From positions 14,257,001 through 14,321,000 of the forward strand of contig NC_079875.1 of the NCBI RefSeq assembly GCF_029227915.1: DNA of 64,000 bases, read 5' to 3'. This document shows, piece by piece, positions 48,550 to 61,920 of the stretch. A program made the translations under genes and the position numbers. The notes below the pieces were generated by a model. That model had not been told where the DNA came from. It saw only the letters and a list, made by a program, of their open reading frames with translations, and searched no databases. The number at the start of each line of letters is the position of its first letter. Position 1 is the stretch's first letter. The stretch comes from Hydractinia symbiolongicarpus (Eukaryota > Cnidaria > Hydrozoa > Anthoathecata > Hydractiniidae).

Positions 48550-49230
48550 AAGCGTCGAATGTCTACGAGACGAATAGTGTCGCGGTGATATAGTTTATCG
48601 CAGCAGGACATGCGCAAGAGTAGAAATTGCAAAAATTTTTGACAGAAAATGTCGAATCTGGTTTATTATTAGACAATCAGAATGCACAAAAATGTAAACA
48701 AACTGCTCGTTAATGAGCGTTTTCCAAAAAAATAAATAATTTTATGTTTCGTCAGTTAACACCAGGAGCTATAAATTTCTAAAATTGTTCTGGATATTAT
48801 GTAACGTTTAAAAAAATTAAATTTCTTTAATCAAAGTATGGTATTCACCTTTTGATGCTCTCTGAAGACAGATGTTTCGCGCTTTCGCAGACAAATTGAG
48901 TTCGCTGCACAATTTGGGCCAAAGAACAATTTTTTTCCTTATTTATAAAAAGAACTTGGCAAAATGTTATTTACAGAAAGACTTGATGAATCCTTTGTAC
49001 AAAGGCAAACGCAGTAAAAACAATTTATAATGGCAGCCGTACCAATATATTCTCATTATCAGTGGAATATTAAAATGATTTTTGATATTAATTTTCTAAA
49101 TTTTATAATACACTAAACCACTTTTATAATAAACTAAAGAGCAATGCAATTTACAATATTTGTACTAAAATATGTTAAAGGTCAAAAGCTTGCAGAAAAA
49201 AGGTTTTAGCCATTTTAGTTGTTTTTATCT
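48550..49230. other. Gene-free stretch
   Basis: AT-rich; nothing recognised. Confidence 0.4.
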
Positions 49231-49725
49231 TTAGAACGTATACCCAAGGAAATTAATTCTCACGAAGACTTTTTTACGCGGGTTTTTCTTTCTGGACTTT
49301 CGCGGGGAAGAAGGAAATTTATTTTCGTGGATTTAGCGTTGAACTTATTTTCGCTGATAAGGCAAATTTAGAATTTCGCAAGAATTTATTTTCGCGGCTC
49401 ACAATTTTCAGGTAAATATAAAGTAACAATAAAAGAAAAAATGAATGATATTGTATATAAATTGTAGGTACATTAGTTTATACATCATTCAAATCATCTT
49501 CCAACATACTAAATAAATAAACTTATAATGGATAGATAGATTATAAAGAATATATATCGTTGTCTTTTGTATTAAAATTTACCCGGATTTAGTGTAAATT
49601 TAAGTTTTCTTTAAAAATATCAGGAAATAAAAAAAAATTCGTGGAATTTTATCTTTGCGGATCAGGCCGATTTCGAATTTTCACAGAAACTTATTTTCGC
49701 AAAAATCCGCGAAAGGTATCCTGAT
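49231..49725. repeat. Repeat with TTTCGCGG words
   Basis: Words of the type ATTTTCGCGG, AATTTCGCA and TTCGTGGA recur on both strands over about 500 bp and face inward from both ends (GTATACCCAAGGAAATTAAT on the left, ATCCGCGAAAGGTATCC on the right). Probably a decayed terminal-inverted-repeat element. Confidence 0.45.
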
Positions 49726-49921
49726 TTGCAGTTACATACAAATTATAAAAAAATCAAACCTGTTAAATCCTTAAACGGCTAATAGCTAACAAAGTGTAAT
49801 TCCAAGTGTGTTATCACAACATTCATTTCTGATTTTCATGACGTATCAAAGAAAATAATCCTGCTTTTTTCCTGGCATCGTGAAAATATTTTGTGTCTAT
49901 TCATGACTACATTAAGAACTA

Positions 49922-50296
49922 AAATTTTCGGCGGAAAAACTTTCGGACAAGATTTATAAAGTCTTTTAAACGAATTTTAAACAATATCAAAAGTAATGAT
50001 TACGGAAAATGACACAAAAAGAAGATCTAAAAAAAGGTCTTTAAGATCCAACTTTATAGATAGAGCTTCAGCCAAATGTGAAAATGACGAAAACAATAAG
50101 TTCAAAAACTGCAGTTTTTATTGATTTTCTGATTACCCTATATATAATTTACAAACACTGATTACCCTTTATACAATTTCTATGCACTGGTCCTTTTTTA
50201 AAAAAATTAGAAAACCAAAATTTTCGGACAAAAAAACTTTCGGCAGACAAAAATTTTTAGACAAAAAAAAATCGAAAGTTTTTCCGTCCGAAAATT
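49922..50296. mobile_element. MITE just past the importin-11 gene
   Basis: Inverted ends AAATTTTCGGCGGAAAAACT and AATTTTCGGACGGAAAAACT (outside in), about 24 bp with one indel. 375 bp, no frame. It lies 100 bp downstream of the importin-11 stop, so it may sit in or near the 3' untranslated region. Confidence 0.65.
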
Positions 50297-50396
50297 CCGT
50301 TTCTAATGTATCCTAGCATTTCTAAAAAAGTGGACAGCCTGTAACAGATCTTATCAAGTTTGAGTTTCAATCAGCGTCAATAAATTATCAGCGACG

Positions 50397-53300
50397 TTAA
50401 CTGATCAACGTCATCAACTGTTTAGCAACAACCGGATCCATAGTACTTATTGCGTCCGCAAAATGTTCGTCGCCGTACGATTGTTTCGTTTCGTTTAATT
50501 TGTCACGTACGTAGTGCAGCAAGACGATAGTGTGGATAGGATCTTGTGACAGCAGCTATGAAGAAATGTACCTTTATTAGTGGGGCTTTAATTTAGTGAT
50601 CGTGACAGACAAAAATACCTTGAGTACCAAGAAAAATTAAAAGAAAAATAGTTACATTCTGATAATGATTTAAGTTGATAACCTGTACTAAAATAATTTT
50701 ACACTATAACACCAAAAGTAAAACTTGATAGGACGAAACAACCGGGCGTGACGGACGGACAGGGATAAAAAAAGAACTTTACCACTTTTAAATTCAGAAT
50801 TTAATTCTATATAAATATATGGTTTAGTGGTGAAACATTAGAAGCATTATATAGTTGATGCATTTTATTGAGAATATATATATTGTAGCTGCCTTTTTCA
50901 CTAATTTTTTGTAGGATTTCAGGGAAATTTTCTTGTAGGGCGACGTCTTATTAGTTAAGCGTGTGTGACTGACGGACCGTGATGGACGGACAAAAATGTC
51001 ACCTTGAAGTTGGTGTTATTGATATCTCAGGGATTCTAGCTCATTTTATACCTACTTGTATCCGTTATTCATATTCATATAGTTGTGACAGAAATTAAGG
51101 AAACAATAATATCGTCCGTCCGTAATAACCCTTAGTACAAAAGAAAAGACTTTTCGAAACGTTTGAAAAACAATAAATAAGTCGTTTTTAATTTGCTGAA
51201 TATGAAGATAGAGATGGTGATGATTGAAATGGTGCTAGCTTGAGTGGATAAGATTACAGAATTTATAATTTATCTCACCCATCTTTCTTTTGCATCTTCC
51301 ATGCTATCTTCTTCTTCATTCTCTTCGCCGATCCGCGTGTTAGCTTCATCCACAATTAATGAACTGAATGTTGAGCACACAAAAATATAAACAACATATG
51401 AGATAGTAAAACCCAATCATGATGGTCAAGGTTTTTACGGCTTTCAAAATTTATAATCTATTATTATTTGAAGTATTAGAAATTAGGATAGTCTCTTCAC
51501 TTCCTCTATCAACGCGGTTCATACAAAGAGGTCCCAGTGCACGTAAATCTCCCATTTGAGCTACGACAGCCCTGCAAACACAGCAATTGATCAAATAGAC
51601 ACCAACAAAGATAGCAATATTACTCCCGTGTTTAACACTAAGCATAAAGGATAGATTCACACTTTTATAGTCTCTTACATGACCCTGCCGGATTCTGCGC
51701 CCAAGACATCCCGCACTGGAGGCGAATGCACATTATAACGCTATCAATGGGATATAAGCATAATACAAAGCCTTTACGAAAAGAACTCGGACTATTCGAA
51801 AAAAAGGAAAAATAGGTAACATTTCTTATAAATGACATACTGGGGTAGAACAAAACGCGGATGATAGGTTAGTAAACAAAGAGTAATTACTCACTCAACT
51901 GCACAATGATCGGAAACACTGTCTGCACCAGACCTCTGCAAATCGTACATGACGTTGACGCACAAGTCCAAAATTAAACCAATTCGTTCATGAACGAACC
52001 TGCACATAAAGTTAATCACATACATGCAGGATGCCGTTATGCATGTCAGAAGATTTATTCGTACACCTTCTGATCAGATGTCAAAAAAGAAAAAAAAGCG
52101 AAGGAGGATAGTATTTTACATAACTTTGCTAATTTGTGAGAGAAATTTTCCCGGACAAACTTTCGCGAGTTAGAGAATTGAAACATTTCGTGCAGATTCG
52201 GTTCAAACTTTTAGCAAATGATTATTTCTCATTTTTTGTTAAATTTAGCGATATGGGTGCTCACTTGTCGTGAATACATTACTTGTTTGTCGGTAAAATT
52301 ACGCTTTATATTTTGGAGAAATTGTACGTTCCTATTTTATGTTATTAATTTCGATTTCTTAAATTCTGATTCCTTACCATGAAGAAGACATCACAAATCT
52401 AGTACGCCCCGCAGTTTTAGGAGGGTGCTATTTTTCGGATAAGAAGTTGAGAGAATTTAGATATCCTAGTGAATTTTCTCAAACGAGCAAAAACAAACAA
52501 AAAAGAAAACCCAACTTGATACTCACTTCACTTTAAGCGGGAGCAAGCTCGACAGAGACAAAGCCGACATTTTCTTTTCCTGCAGCATCATGCAATCGAC
52601 TTTGTCGAGCCACAAGTCAAATAACCTTCCCATAACATCATCATAAGAGCAACAGTTCATTTTACAATATACTTCACAAAGCTGCAAAAAAGCTTGAGGC
52701 GTTCGAAACGCAATGTGCGCTAAAAGTGTGACGTAATTCACCATCAGCGGTGGATAGTTTTCGTCCTTTAAAGTATACTTTAAAACCTTTAAAACTGTGT
52801 TTTGATACATGACCAAAAATTCGCTGGGTAACAATTGGAAGGATAAAATGAGGATTTTCACAATTTTCGATGCATGGTCTTCTTTCACGTAATCAAGTAG
52901 CTCGGAAAATACTGTAGACAATCCATGACCGTATTCCTAAAAAAAGTTATTGGACGTAAATAGTAGCAAATAAAGTCAACATATATCTAACAATTCCAGT
53001 ACAGAAGTAGCAGGGTTTAAAATACAACGTAAAACATTGGACAACGGTAGGAAGGAATGGCAATTTTTTGAGATTTGGGAGCTACATGTACACGTTGTTA
53101 TTTTTGATCGGTCCGGATTTTTCCACTGAAGTTTTGACATGTTTGCCAAATTTTTTGACCTCTACTGACTTTCGTCAAACGAACAAACACAAAAATAACA
53201 CAAACCTTGAACAACATCCCAGCGTCAAGCAAAAGATACGATTTAGTGATCGCCAAGCAACTATCAAGGGTTTCAGATGCACGTTCAAACAAGACTTGCA

Positions 53301-56300
53301 AGTTTTTATACAAATGCAGCATGTCGATGGTTAGTTCTTTGCTGTATCGTAACATCGTTAGCCACAATTCTAAGCCGTCTTCCAACAAATATACATGCGC
53401 TGGCTATAAAAATATCATCGTCATATAGTACTACTAAATTATCACTGTTGTTGCGTTAGACATATTGACAAAATAATTGTCACTAAAAGCAAGCCTGTCA
53501 CCATGTCATTGTTCCAATTTTCCTGCATACAAGTTTTTTTCCCCAGCCAGAAATGCTTATCGGCATATTAAGATTATAGATAGCTACGTGTATCGACGAA
53601 GAAATTCCACTGTTTCTTGTTTTTTTTGACAGGTGGATTTCCGTGGACTTTTCCACAGGCTTACTGGTTTATATATCAAGGACTTAAAGGGTGGAAAGTT
53701 TCGAGATTTTTTTAATCTTTCCCCGCGAAATTACAGATAATTCTTCAACTCGCGTATGTTTTTGTCGAAGCACATCTGTCTTCTATCTCTCACAACCGCG
53801 TGTTTGGATTACTGTATTAACATTCATTGAAATGGATAAAAAGAGCGATAAGTAGGAAGATGTTACTGAAAGAAATGATTGACTTGTTTTTGCAATCCAT
53901 CAATAAAAATCTAAAAACCTGAAAATGCATTTTTCTTTAATCGCAAAATTTGCAAAAGTTTTTTTCCTCCCAGAAGATTCTGCTAATGAAGCAAAACGCT
54001 GGAGCACACATTAATAAAATGTGCAACACTTTTTTTCTTTTGTGTTGTTATCATTATTATTATATGTTCAAAAAAATATGTTTTTCGAAATATGTCAAGC
54101 TTAAAATAAATTTTTTAAAGCTTACTCGAACATGGTTACCAAGTTTTAGGATGGGTTTCATGATGTCACATTTTCTTACTACAGAAGGTGACAAACCAAC
54201 AAAATGACCGCAGTAATGATGTTGAATTCAACACATGTATTGTAAAACAACCCTTGTAAAAATAATAATAGTAGCAATACTATAGCAGGATGACTAACCT
54301 GTTCTACGGACGTACTTAAATGAATTACAGGTAACGTAATATGATACAATCTATGGCTGTCAGCACCAAGACCCTAAAGCAAAAAATAAATAAATTAAAT
54401 ATACATGGGAATGACTATGAAAGTTTTAATGCCGTCCGCGTCCTAAAAAACTCAGGAGTGACTATTTTGTTGTTGTACACAAACAAACAAACAAACAAAC
54501 AAACAAACAAAACCCAGGTCAACGTGCTAGACTTTTTGTACCTGAAAGAAAGAAAATAACATACCTTTACGAGGTGAACCAAAACATTAACAACAGCACC
54601 TCTCAATAAATTATGTGCTTCAGACAGCTCCCACAATTGTGGAAGGTACTGCAACAGTACTTCTGCATTAGTCTTAACTTTCCTACCAATTCGCTCAATC
54701 ATAATAGATAACACATTCAATACAACCATTTTGGTATCGCAAAGCTGGACCGACACTAATAATTTACTCAAAGCCATAAAGATACTACTAACAAAGGGGT
54801 TAAAATCATTCACAATAAAATCGAAGTCATCAATAGCACAACGCAGTGTTTTGCAAGCTGTCAAGCGTAAAACTAAATCAACACTATCATCTTGCAAGAT
54901 GGCACGCAGCACATCATACAACTCAACACGATTTGATTTAGAAAATTTGACATTAATCCATTCACCAATCATCCAGACAATATGATGTTTTAATAAAGCA
55001 TTTCCACTGCTCTGCTGTCTCAGTAAATGAACAAGTTTACTTTCAAACCAGATATCAAAGTCCAAGTCACCAAAAAGTTCATAGGAGGCCAGACCAACAG
55101 CTTTATAAACTGCCGACACATTTAAAATGTCAGCTTGTGACATAGTAGTGAAATCAAAGCTGTTTATTTTCTCAACATATCTAACTAAGAACTGTACAAT
55201 GTCATTTTTATATTCATAAAATAAACCAACAAACAAAGTTTCCATGCACGGGCCCAACAAAAACTTATGTGACTCCCCTGCCTCCACCAACATAAATCCC
55301 TCTGGGTCACTTTGCCACTCTTCCAAATCAGTTTCAGTTAGTGGGAAGTAACACGTCATAATATGGTGGCACAAATTCTCTAGACATTCCCGAGTTATAA
55401 TTTTATCTTTTGTCAAATTTGCACTGTGCACAATGTGATCCTCCTCAGATAAGTCTACTATTTGTTTTTTAGGCTTTTTGTAGCTTCGTGTGATAGAACG
55501 TAAAAGATTGCCGCAATGTATTATCATTGGTTTAAACTCTGTGTTGCTCGATGATGAGAGAATTTGTTGCAGGCACAGCTGGAGGGCAGGTTCGAGAATT
55601 GGTAAAAATGACGAACTATGATTTTCCTGTAACTCACTTAAGATTTTCATTAACAATATTAAATATTTATCGCATTTATCTTTGAGTTGAATATCACGAC
55701 ATTCTTTTTTTATAGTCAACAATGACTGTACTTGTTGCAGGCAATTTTGTGTGTACTTTATTTGAATTGATTCTGCAGAATAGCCAGTGGCCCCATAAAT
55801 CAACAGTTTTCTCAGAACTTTGGTCAGCAAAATGCACATTTCTATAATTTCATACGAGTTAGCGACGTTACCAGGACAAATTAGTTTGTTAAAGGAATCA
55901 AAACTAAGTTGAGCTAAAAATTCAAATATGTTTTTCGAAATTTCTTGGAACACTTTTCTATCTGATATTAGTCGTTTCGATGCTAGTTCTTTAACAATTT
56001 GATTCAATGTCAATAGAGCTCTATGACGGAACAACATGTTCTCTGATCTAACAGCCTAAAACAAAACAAAATAAAAACAAAAGACTGGATAAAGGGTAAA
56101 AATAGCCACAAAGTCAAGAAAGGTAATGAAAACTTTTCAGCAGACATACCTGTAGGGTGTGCATTATTACGTCTGGCCACAACTTTATATCCATTCTTGA
56201 AACTTTACCAATAATTACAGCTAGTTGTACAGCAAGCTAGATAGCACAAAAAATACAACTACAGGCACTTACAAACTCTATCACATAGGTAATAGCTTTC

Positions 56301-59300
56301 ATGATGCGAAGTTCGGTGTTGGGGTTAGATGTAATCACATGAAGAAGTATTTTGTCTATACATTTTTATTACTTTAACATGCCAAACTGTGACGCCATCA
56401 GCGGTACAAATCAAATTAAAAGACATAAAAGATAAGGGGAGCGAGAAAACTAAGGAGGTAGAGAACGAAAAGCTGACGATGAAAGACGAAGATAATAATG
56501 AAAGAAAATATTGGGTAGTCTCTTATCAGATTCCCAGTGCGAAAAAAAATAAAGAGCTTCGAAAAAAATGGCTACATAATATAAAAAGAAGTGGTACCTT
56601 GCCGAAAAACTCTGGATTTTGTATTTGTTCTTGACATTTTGAACCTGAATGCTTTTAAGAACAAGTGCTTTCATAAGACGGGGGTAAAAATTTTGGTCTT
56701 CTCTTCTACCGAGTGCATTGCATTGGCCCTTAAATTATTGAGGGCAGACAGTGCAGTGGTTAGTACTGGTTTACAAACCCAAAATATCCCAAATATTTCA
56801 GCTCAAGTTTTGATTTCTGAGCACACTTTCTTATTCGATTTGTAAAGCTGAATAGAATAAAACAACCACTGTTGTGTTTTTTTGTGATGTTGTTTTGGCA
56901 TTAAGGAATAATTCCGAATAAAATATATGTGAAGGAGAGAAACTCATGTTAGGCAAAATATTTTGAGAGAAGTTTTGAGTCAGTTGTCATGCTCATACGC
57001 ATATTTTTTTATCAACGCGAAGACTAATATTTAAAGGGAATGTGTATAGTTTTGTTATGGTTTTAAACACGAAAAAGAATATAATGCTTGGCTATTTTTT
57101 TGTTTATTTCACCTTCGAAAGGATTGTCAGGAATTTCATTTGTATCCCTGCAACACAAGCCTTTCACTGTATGACTCCATCGCTTTACAGTGACCACCGC
57201 ATTGGCACCAGGTATTGTTACCAATCCTAGAAACTTCTTCTTCTACCTCATCACTCTCGAAACTACATGTTCGTAATTTATTCAGTTCTTCCAAAGATAG
57301 TTCTGGTTCGAAATTTAAGGGATTAAGAGTAGATAAATCAGGTATGTCATCATTTTAGATCTTAAATCGCAGTGAATTGGATCCATTGCTTACAAATTGA
57401 CACTGTATTCTCAAAGAAGTAATTTGTTACAGATTTGAAAAAATGTAGCTAGAAAAAAGTAGATTCTTTTAGCAAACTGCTTAGCCTGTGTTGTGACTTT
57501 CACGCGATGCAATGTTTTGAACTATGAAACATCATACTTGAGTTAGAACCCAGCTTTTTTTTTCTGACACGCTTTTTCAAAAACGGAGCATTTTCAAGAA
57601 AGGTGTGTCAACATTAGAGACATTTCCAAAACTCTGAGTTTAATGAAGCAAAGTTTTTCTGTTTTTATAAGTATAAACACGTGGAATTATAAAATAAAAT
57701 AATTTTTTTAGACCGAATTTCCCCTTTAAGTGGAAGGAATAAGAGTAAAGTAACTAGCTAGCAACAACTTTTGAATTTTTACAAATCAAAACAAAAAAGA
57801 AAAGGTTGTGATAAGTTTGATTGATACATTATTGACCTGGGGAAACTTTAGGAAGATTGAAAACAAAAACAAATTCAAAAAAAACATGTAACAAAACCTG
57901 TGATGAAAAAAACGTGTTACATACCTGAGAAATTTCTTCATCAAATGATTCAATCAGTTTGCGTCTAATTATAGTCTTTTCTTCCTCTGATAATCCTCTA
58001 AACCGTACAAAAAAATTGAAATGTACACACCTTACACCAAAGAAGATAAACATCATTTTTAACAAAGTTACATATATGGCTCCTAATGGCACCCAATTTG
58101 GCAGGCCATTTCTTAAATAAAACTACAAAAAGCACCCACTAAAAAAATTATGAGTGCTATTGTGCGCGAAAAATCGCACGAAATTTCAAAGGCAATGTGA
58201 ATATTTGCAAGTGTGTTTCACACTTAACTATTTTTTGTTTTCCATAACATTATATGTTATTTAAACTGTATAGAAATGATGTTTGAATACTAAGGAATCG
58301 TCTCCATGATTGATTCAATTCGTATATTTTATTTGAATTGATCTCTATACGATTTTAGGAAGTGAAAATACCAATGTGGATAATTTCAAAATCATAAAAA
58401 CGACATCATAGAAAGCAAAAATATCGCCGTAGACTGTTTAAAAATCAGAAAAACTGAATCGTAGAAAGCGAAGAGATCGATGTAGATCGTTTAAAAATCA
58501 TGAAAACGGGATTGTAGACAGCAACAAGATTGCCATAGATCGTTTAAAAATCATAAAAACCACATCGTAGAAAGCGAAGAGGTTGATGCAGATCATTTAA
58601 ACAGCATGAAAACCGGATCGTAGACAGCGAAAAGATCACCGTAGATTGTGTAAAAATCATAAAAACACTATCATAGAAAGCCAAAATATCGCTGTAGATC
58701 GTTTAAATATCACAAAAGCTCTTTTTATCACTCTATAGCTAATATTTTAGATAAAGAAATATAATTCACAAATTTTACGAGTGCGCGAGTGAGTGCGTGT
58801 GCGATCGCACTCGTCTCAAGGAATGATTTGGATATTCTTTTTTTTAAAAAAAACAAGTTATATGGTAACAAATAAGTGTTAGTTATATATATTAATTTTA
58901 GTTGTTAATTCCTCATAATAGCATTTAGTCGAAAAAATAAAATGTTCCAAAAAATTGAAACAAAACCTTATATGTTGGCAGCAGTGTGGGAAACTAAAGT
59001 GTAATGATATAAGGTCTACAGAAACACACACACACGCCTACAGAACTTAGGGTTGTTAACTCTGCGTTTCCCCAATTTGGTTGTGTCATGCCAGTTTCAA
59101 TGTTATTTACCACGCAAATAGTTAAAACATTTAATTACTGATGCATTTCACCAAATTATCTCATTGAGGTGGGGGATGTTTAAAAGCAATCTTTATGAGC
59201 AGTGAAACCCAAACACTTGTTACACTGCATAGACACCTAATTTCATTTATTTGCTGTAAATACTGTCAAACTTTGGTTAAGAGTTTTTTTTTGATGTCTT

Positions 59301-59814
59301 TAATAACACTTTTTTATCTATATTATCTATTATTTGTATGTTTATTGTCCATACCAACATAAGGACTGTAAGATCTCATATTCTACAGACATCAGAATTC
59401 ACAAATAAACACAATGCTCACTTTTGGTAACAATATCATTCATGGACATGCATTTTAAGGTGTATTCCCTAAATAATATAATACACTAAAGAGAAAGATG
59501 TAGAGCAATTTCTTCAGCTGGTTAAAAGAAAAATGGAATCAGAAGGCAGGAGTTGAATTATTTTTTTTATATTTTATTTCCCTTTTTTCGCTTTCATGAC
59601 ACAGGTGTTATTGTGTTTTTTTATATTAGAAATGAGGAGGATGAACAAGCCAATAACTTCAGCCTAAAATGAAAAACTTTTCCTAAAAACAAAAATTAAA
59701 AAAAAACACATACGTTATCCCAGGTCTTTTCCAATACTTCATGATACCATTTTTTAGGTACAAGACTGCCATCCATCGTACATTAACATTCAAAGATTTT
59801 GTTTTAAAGACATC
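50397..59814 (-). CDS. IPO11: Importin-11, ten exons, N-terminus outside window
   Basis: Karyopherin-beta family nuclear import receptor made of HEAT repeats. Exons in order: 59714-59814 (LNVNVRWMAVLYLKNGIMKY), 57925-57997 (GLSEEEKTIIRRKLIESF), 56150-56236 (LAVQLAVIIGKVSRMDIKLW), 54565-56055 (497 codons without an intron; RALLTLNQIVKELASKRL, YFPLTETDLEEWQSDPEGF, DAILN-type linker, AVYKAVGLASYELFGDLDFD), 54299-54373 (GLGADSHRLYHITLPVIHLS), 53206-53403 (YLLEDGLELWLTMLRYS), 52527-52936, 51895-51999, 51279-51363 (acidic) and 50397-50555 (DPIHTIVLLHYVRDKL to the stop). All phases join. The sum is 927 residues against about 975 for the human protein, so about 45 N-terminal residues are missing. Some internal acceptors, above all the last, are chosen by homology. 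A THAP / P2X7-C-like relic lies in the intron between the second and third listed exons. Confidence 0.92.
56379..56665 (+). pseudogene. THAP domain relic, copy A
   Basis: Opens MPNCDAIS (THAP start; second Cys lost), hits a stop after 18 codons and resumes in another frame (YQIPSAKKNKELRKKW, SGTLPKNSGFCICS), then a TGA replaces one residue before HFEPECF. THAP domains are C2CH zinc fingers of transposase origin. Lies within an importin-11 intron on the opposite strand. Same family as copy B at 61687. Confidence 0.75.
57125..57350 (-). pseudogene. P2X7-C-like (ballast domain) relic, copy A
   Basis: On the minus strand: LNPLNFEPELSLEELNKL, an acidic stretch, then NNTWCQCGGHCKAMESYSER and, after a one-base shift, LCCRDTNEIPD. 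The pattern W-C-x-C-G-x(1,2)-C-x2-M followed by CC is the zinc-binding signature of the cytosolic C-terminal domain of P2X7-type receptors, which also occurs in many stand-alone cnidarian and fish genes. Frame broken. Confidence 0.65.
58365..58730. repeat. Minisatellite, 53-bp period
   Basis: About seven units built on TAGATCGTTTAAAAATCATG, GATCGTAGAAAGCGAAGA; anchors at 58483, 58536 and 58589 are exactly 53 bp apart. Lies in an importin-11 intron. Confidence 0.85.
58731..59713. other. Importin-11 intron, gene-free
   Basis: AT-rich, with a short run of GTGCGAGTGAGTGCG near 58780-58815 and an ACACAC run near 59020. Nothing else seen. Confidence 0.4.
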
Positions 59815-60081
59815 CTAAAATACAAGGATTTTACTGTATTTGCAAGATAAAAGAAGTTGTTTTTTAATACATGTATTAAAGAGCAGATCATTTATTATTG
59901 TGTGAACGGATTTGTTCATTAACAGAAAATAATTGGGAATGTAGCCAGAATTTTAGTAATTCTTGGAACAGCAAGGAGAATCAGACATGAAAACAGGTTG
60001 TAAGGTTTGGGGAAGAGGTTGTAAAATTGTTACAGTTTTGTCTTCGTTTCAAAACATCTTTCAAAATGAAGAAATACAGTA
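59815..60081. other. Gene-free stretch upstream of the last importin-11 exon seen
   Basis: I searched for the N-terminal importin-11 exon here and further right, and found none. Confidence 0.4.
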
Positions 60082-60940
60082 CAGTGAAAAGGTTTGTTAA
60101 CACCATGGTTCGTGTTTATTTCATGTTACGCACGAACCACGATAGCCCACGATGCATATTTTTTTAACAATCGTGGACCTCATGATCATGTTTCGTGGAC
60201 TACACGAACGAAAATTAAATTAAATCGTGGCTTCCACGATAGATAACTTCTATTGTAAAACAACAAAGACCGTTAGTTTATCAATTAAATCAAAAACCGA
60301 CGGGAAAAAAATAAATTAACACTTGTTGTTTTAATTCGTTGTCATAAAGCTAGCTACATAATAGATTTTAATCATTTGTGAATCAAAATGCGATGTAAAA
60401 AAACATTTCTATCGCTGCTTTTCGTCTCTAAACTTTTAAAATGCGATCTTAAAAAACATTTCTATCATCGCTTTTCGCTTATAAACTTTGAAAATGCGAT
60501 CTAAAAGAGCATTTCTATCGCCGATTTTTGTTTATAAACTTTTAAAATGCGATCTTAAAAAACATTTCTATCGCCACTTTTCGTTTATAAACTTTTAACA
60601 TGCAATCTTAAAACACATTTCTATTTCGTAAATATACGATCACGTCCATGACGAAAAAGTATACACCAAGCAAAAACTACGAATATGCTTTTTTAACTTA
60701 ATAAAACCTGAAACAAACAAATTAACTTTTTTGAAAAGAAAAAAAATTAAATTATACTGGCTATAAAAATCGTGGAGCTCGCGAAAATAATCGTGGGACA
60801 CATGATCCTTCGTGGAAATAATAATATTAGCATGGTGGCCACGATAGAATGTTTGAATGCTTGTTACACATAAAGACCACAATTTTATCGTGGTTCGTGT
60901 GCACCACGCTCGTTACACGAACAACAAACCTTTTCACAGT
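60082..60940. mobile_element. Terminal-inverted-repeat element carrying a 53-bp minisatellite
   Basis: The left end CAGTGAAAAGGTTTGTTAAC is matched in reverse by AACAAACCTTTTCACAG near 60923-60940; subterminal words such as GGTTCGTG / CACGAACC also face each other. Inside, 60385-60640 holds five units with AAAATGCGATCTTAAAAAAC spaced exactly 53 bp. No transposase frame. Confidence 0.65.
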
Positions 60941-61686
60941 ATTGTACCTTTATTATAATGCTTACTATATACCTTTAATTCAAAGGTACCATACCTGTAG
61001 CGATGTCTTGCAAATGAAAATGCAAAATAATTCCCAAAAAGATGCTTTTTTTTGTATTATTAAAAGCCTTTAATTCAAGCAAATTACTGTCACCACTTGC
61101 AAGTTTAGCAAATTATTTGTGCAAAGAAAGATCAAACATGTTCCGGAAATTTTAGATAATATTTTTGGACAAGCACAACAACATTTCTAAATCCGTATGT
61201 CAAATGGCACAAACTAAGGTGTCAAGGATCAGTAGTTGAAATAATTCATGCTTATTTTTATTAAAGACAAGACACACAAGATACCAAGATTTTAATTTCC
61301 CAATCTTTATTAAAGCTCTATCTACATATATACATCTTGTCCTTTTATCATCACATTTTTGGTCAAATTGCTGCAACAAAGTTTCCAATCCCTCTTTAGA
61401 ATAAAGGGGAAGTAAGCTCTAATTTTTTATTTAAAAAAACAGTAGCTGCAACAAAAAGAACTTGAAATATCTACTTCTTCTCATATAAAAGTTTTAATAA
61501 CTTAGTAGAAAGTTGTGTTTACTACGTGTAAAATCGCTTCGTTAATCTGACCCCATTGCGATTTTAAAAGGATTGGGTCAAGTTGAAATTATGACGTTTT
61601 TTAGTTCAGAAAATGTAGTGTGTTGGTGGTGGTAGTAGTATTAGTTGTTAATTTACTTAAACATTCGAATTTAACTGCTTGAAAAC

Positions 61687-61920
61687 ATGCCAAATTGCGC
61701 CACCATCAACTGCAGAACTGGTAATATTAAATCAAAAAAAAATGTTGACAATGTTGTAGTTTTTTTCAAAATTCCCAGTGCAGAAAAAAAAAAACGAGCT
61801 TCAAAAAAGATGGTCACATAACATTAGAAAAACTGGTCCCTTGCCTAAGGATTCAAGATTTTATATATGTTCCACGCACTTTGAGCCAGACTGCTTTGAA
61901 AGAGATTTTCAGGCAATTAC
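61687..61920 (+). pseudogene. THAP domain relic, copy B
   Basis: Starts MPNCATINCRTGN (C2 of the C2CH finger), then FKIPSAEKKK; an A-run of 11 shifts the frame, after which RWSHNIRKTGPLPKDSRFYI, CSTHFEPDCF completes the finger. Apart from that homopolymer the domain is intact, so the shift could also be a sequencing error. No downstream exon found; a stop follows soon. Confidence 0.72.

Noticed and set aside
51451-51660. Minus-strand frame after a TTTGCAG acceptor as an extra importin-11 exon
   Set aside because: Its sequence does not match the family, and the neighbouring exons join in phase without it.
58365-60640. Regular 53-bp repeats as a CRISPR array
   Set aside because: The whole unit repeats without distinct spacers, no cas genes are present, and the DNA is animal nuclear sequence.
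61200-61388. Minus-strand frame LLQQFDQKCDDKRTRC as the importin-11 N-terminal exon
   Set aside because: It does not fit the N-terminal HEAT repeat pattern, and no matching donor in the right phase was found.
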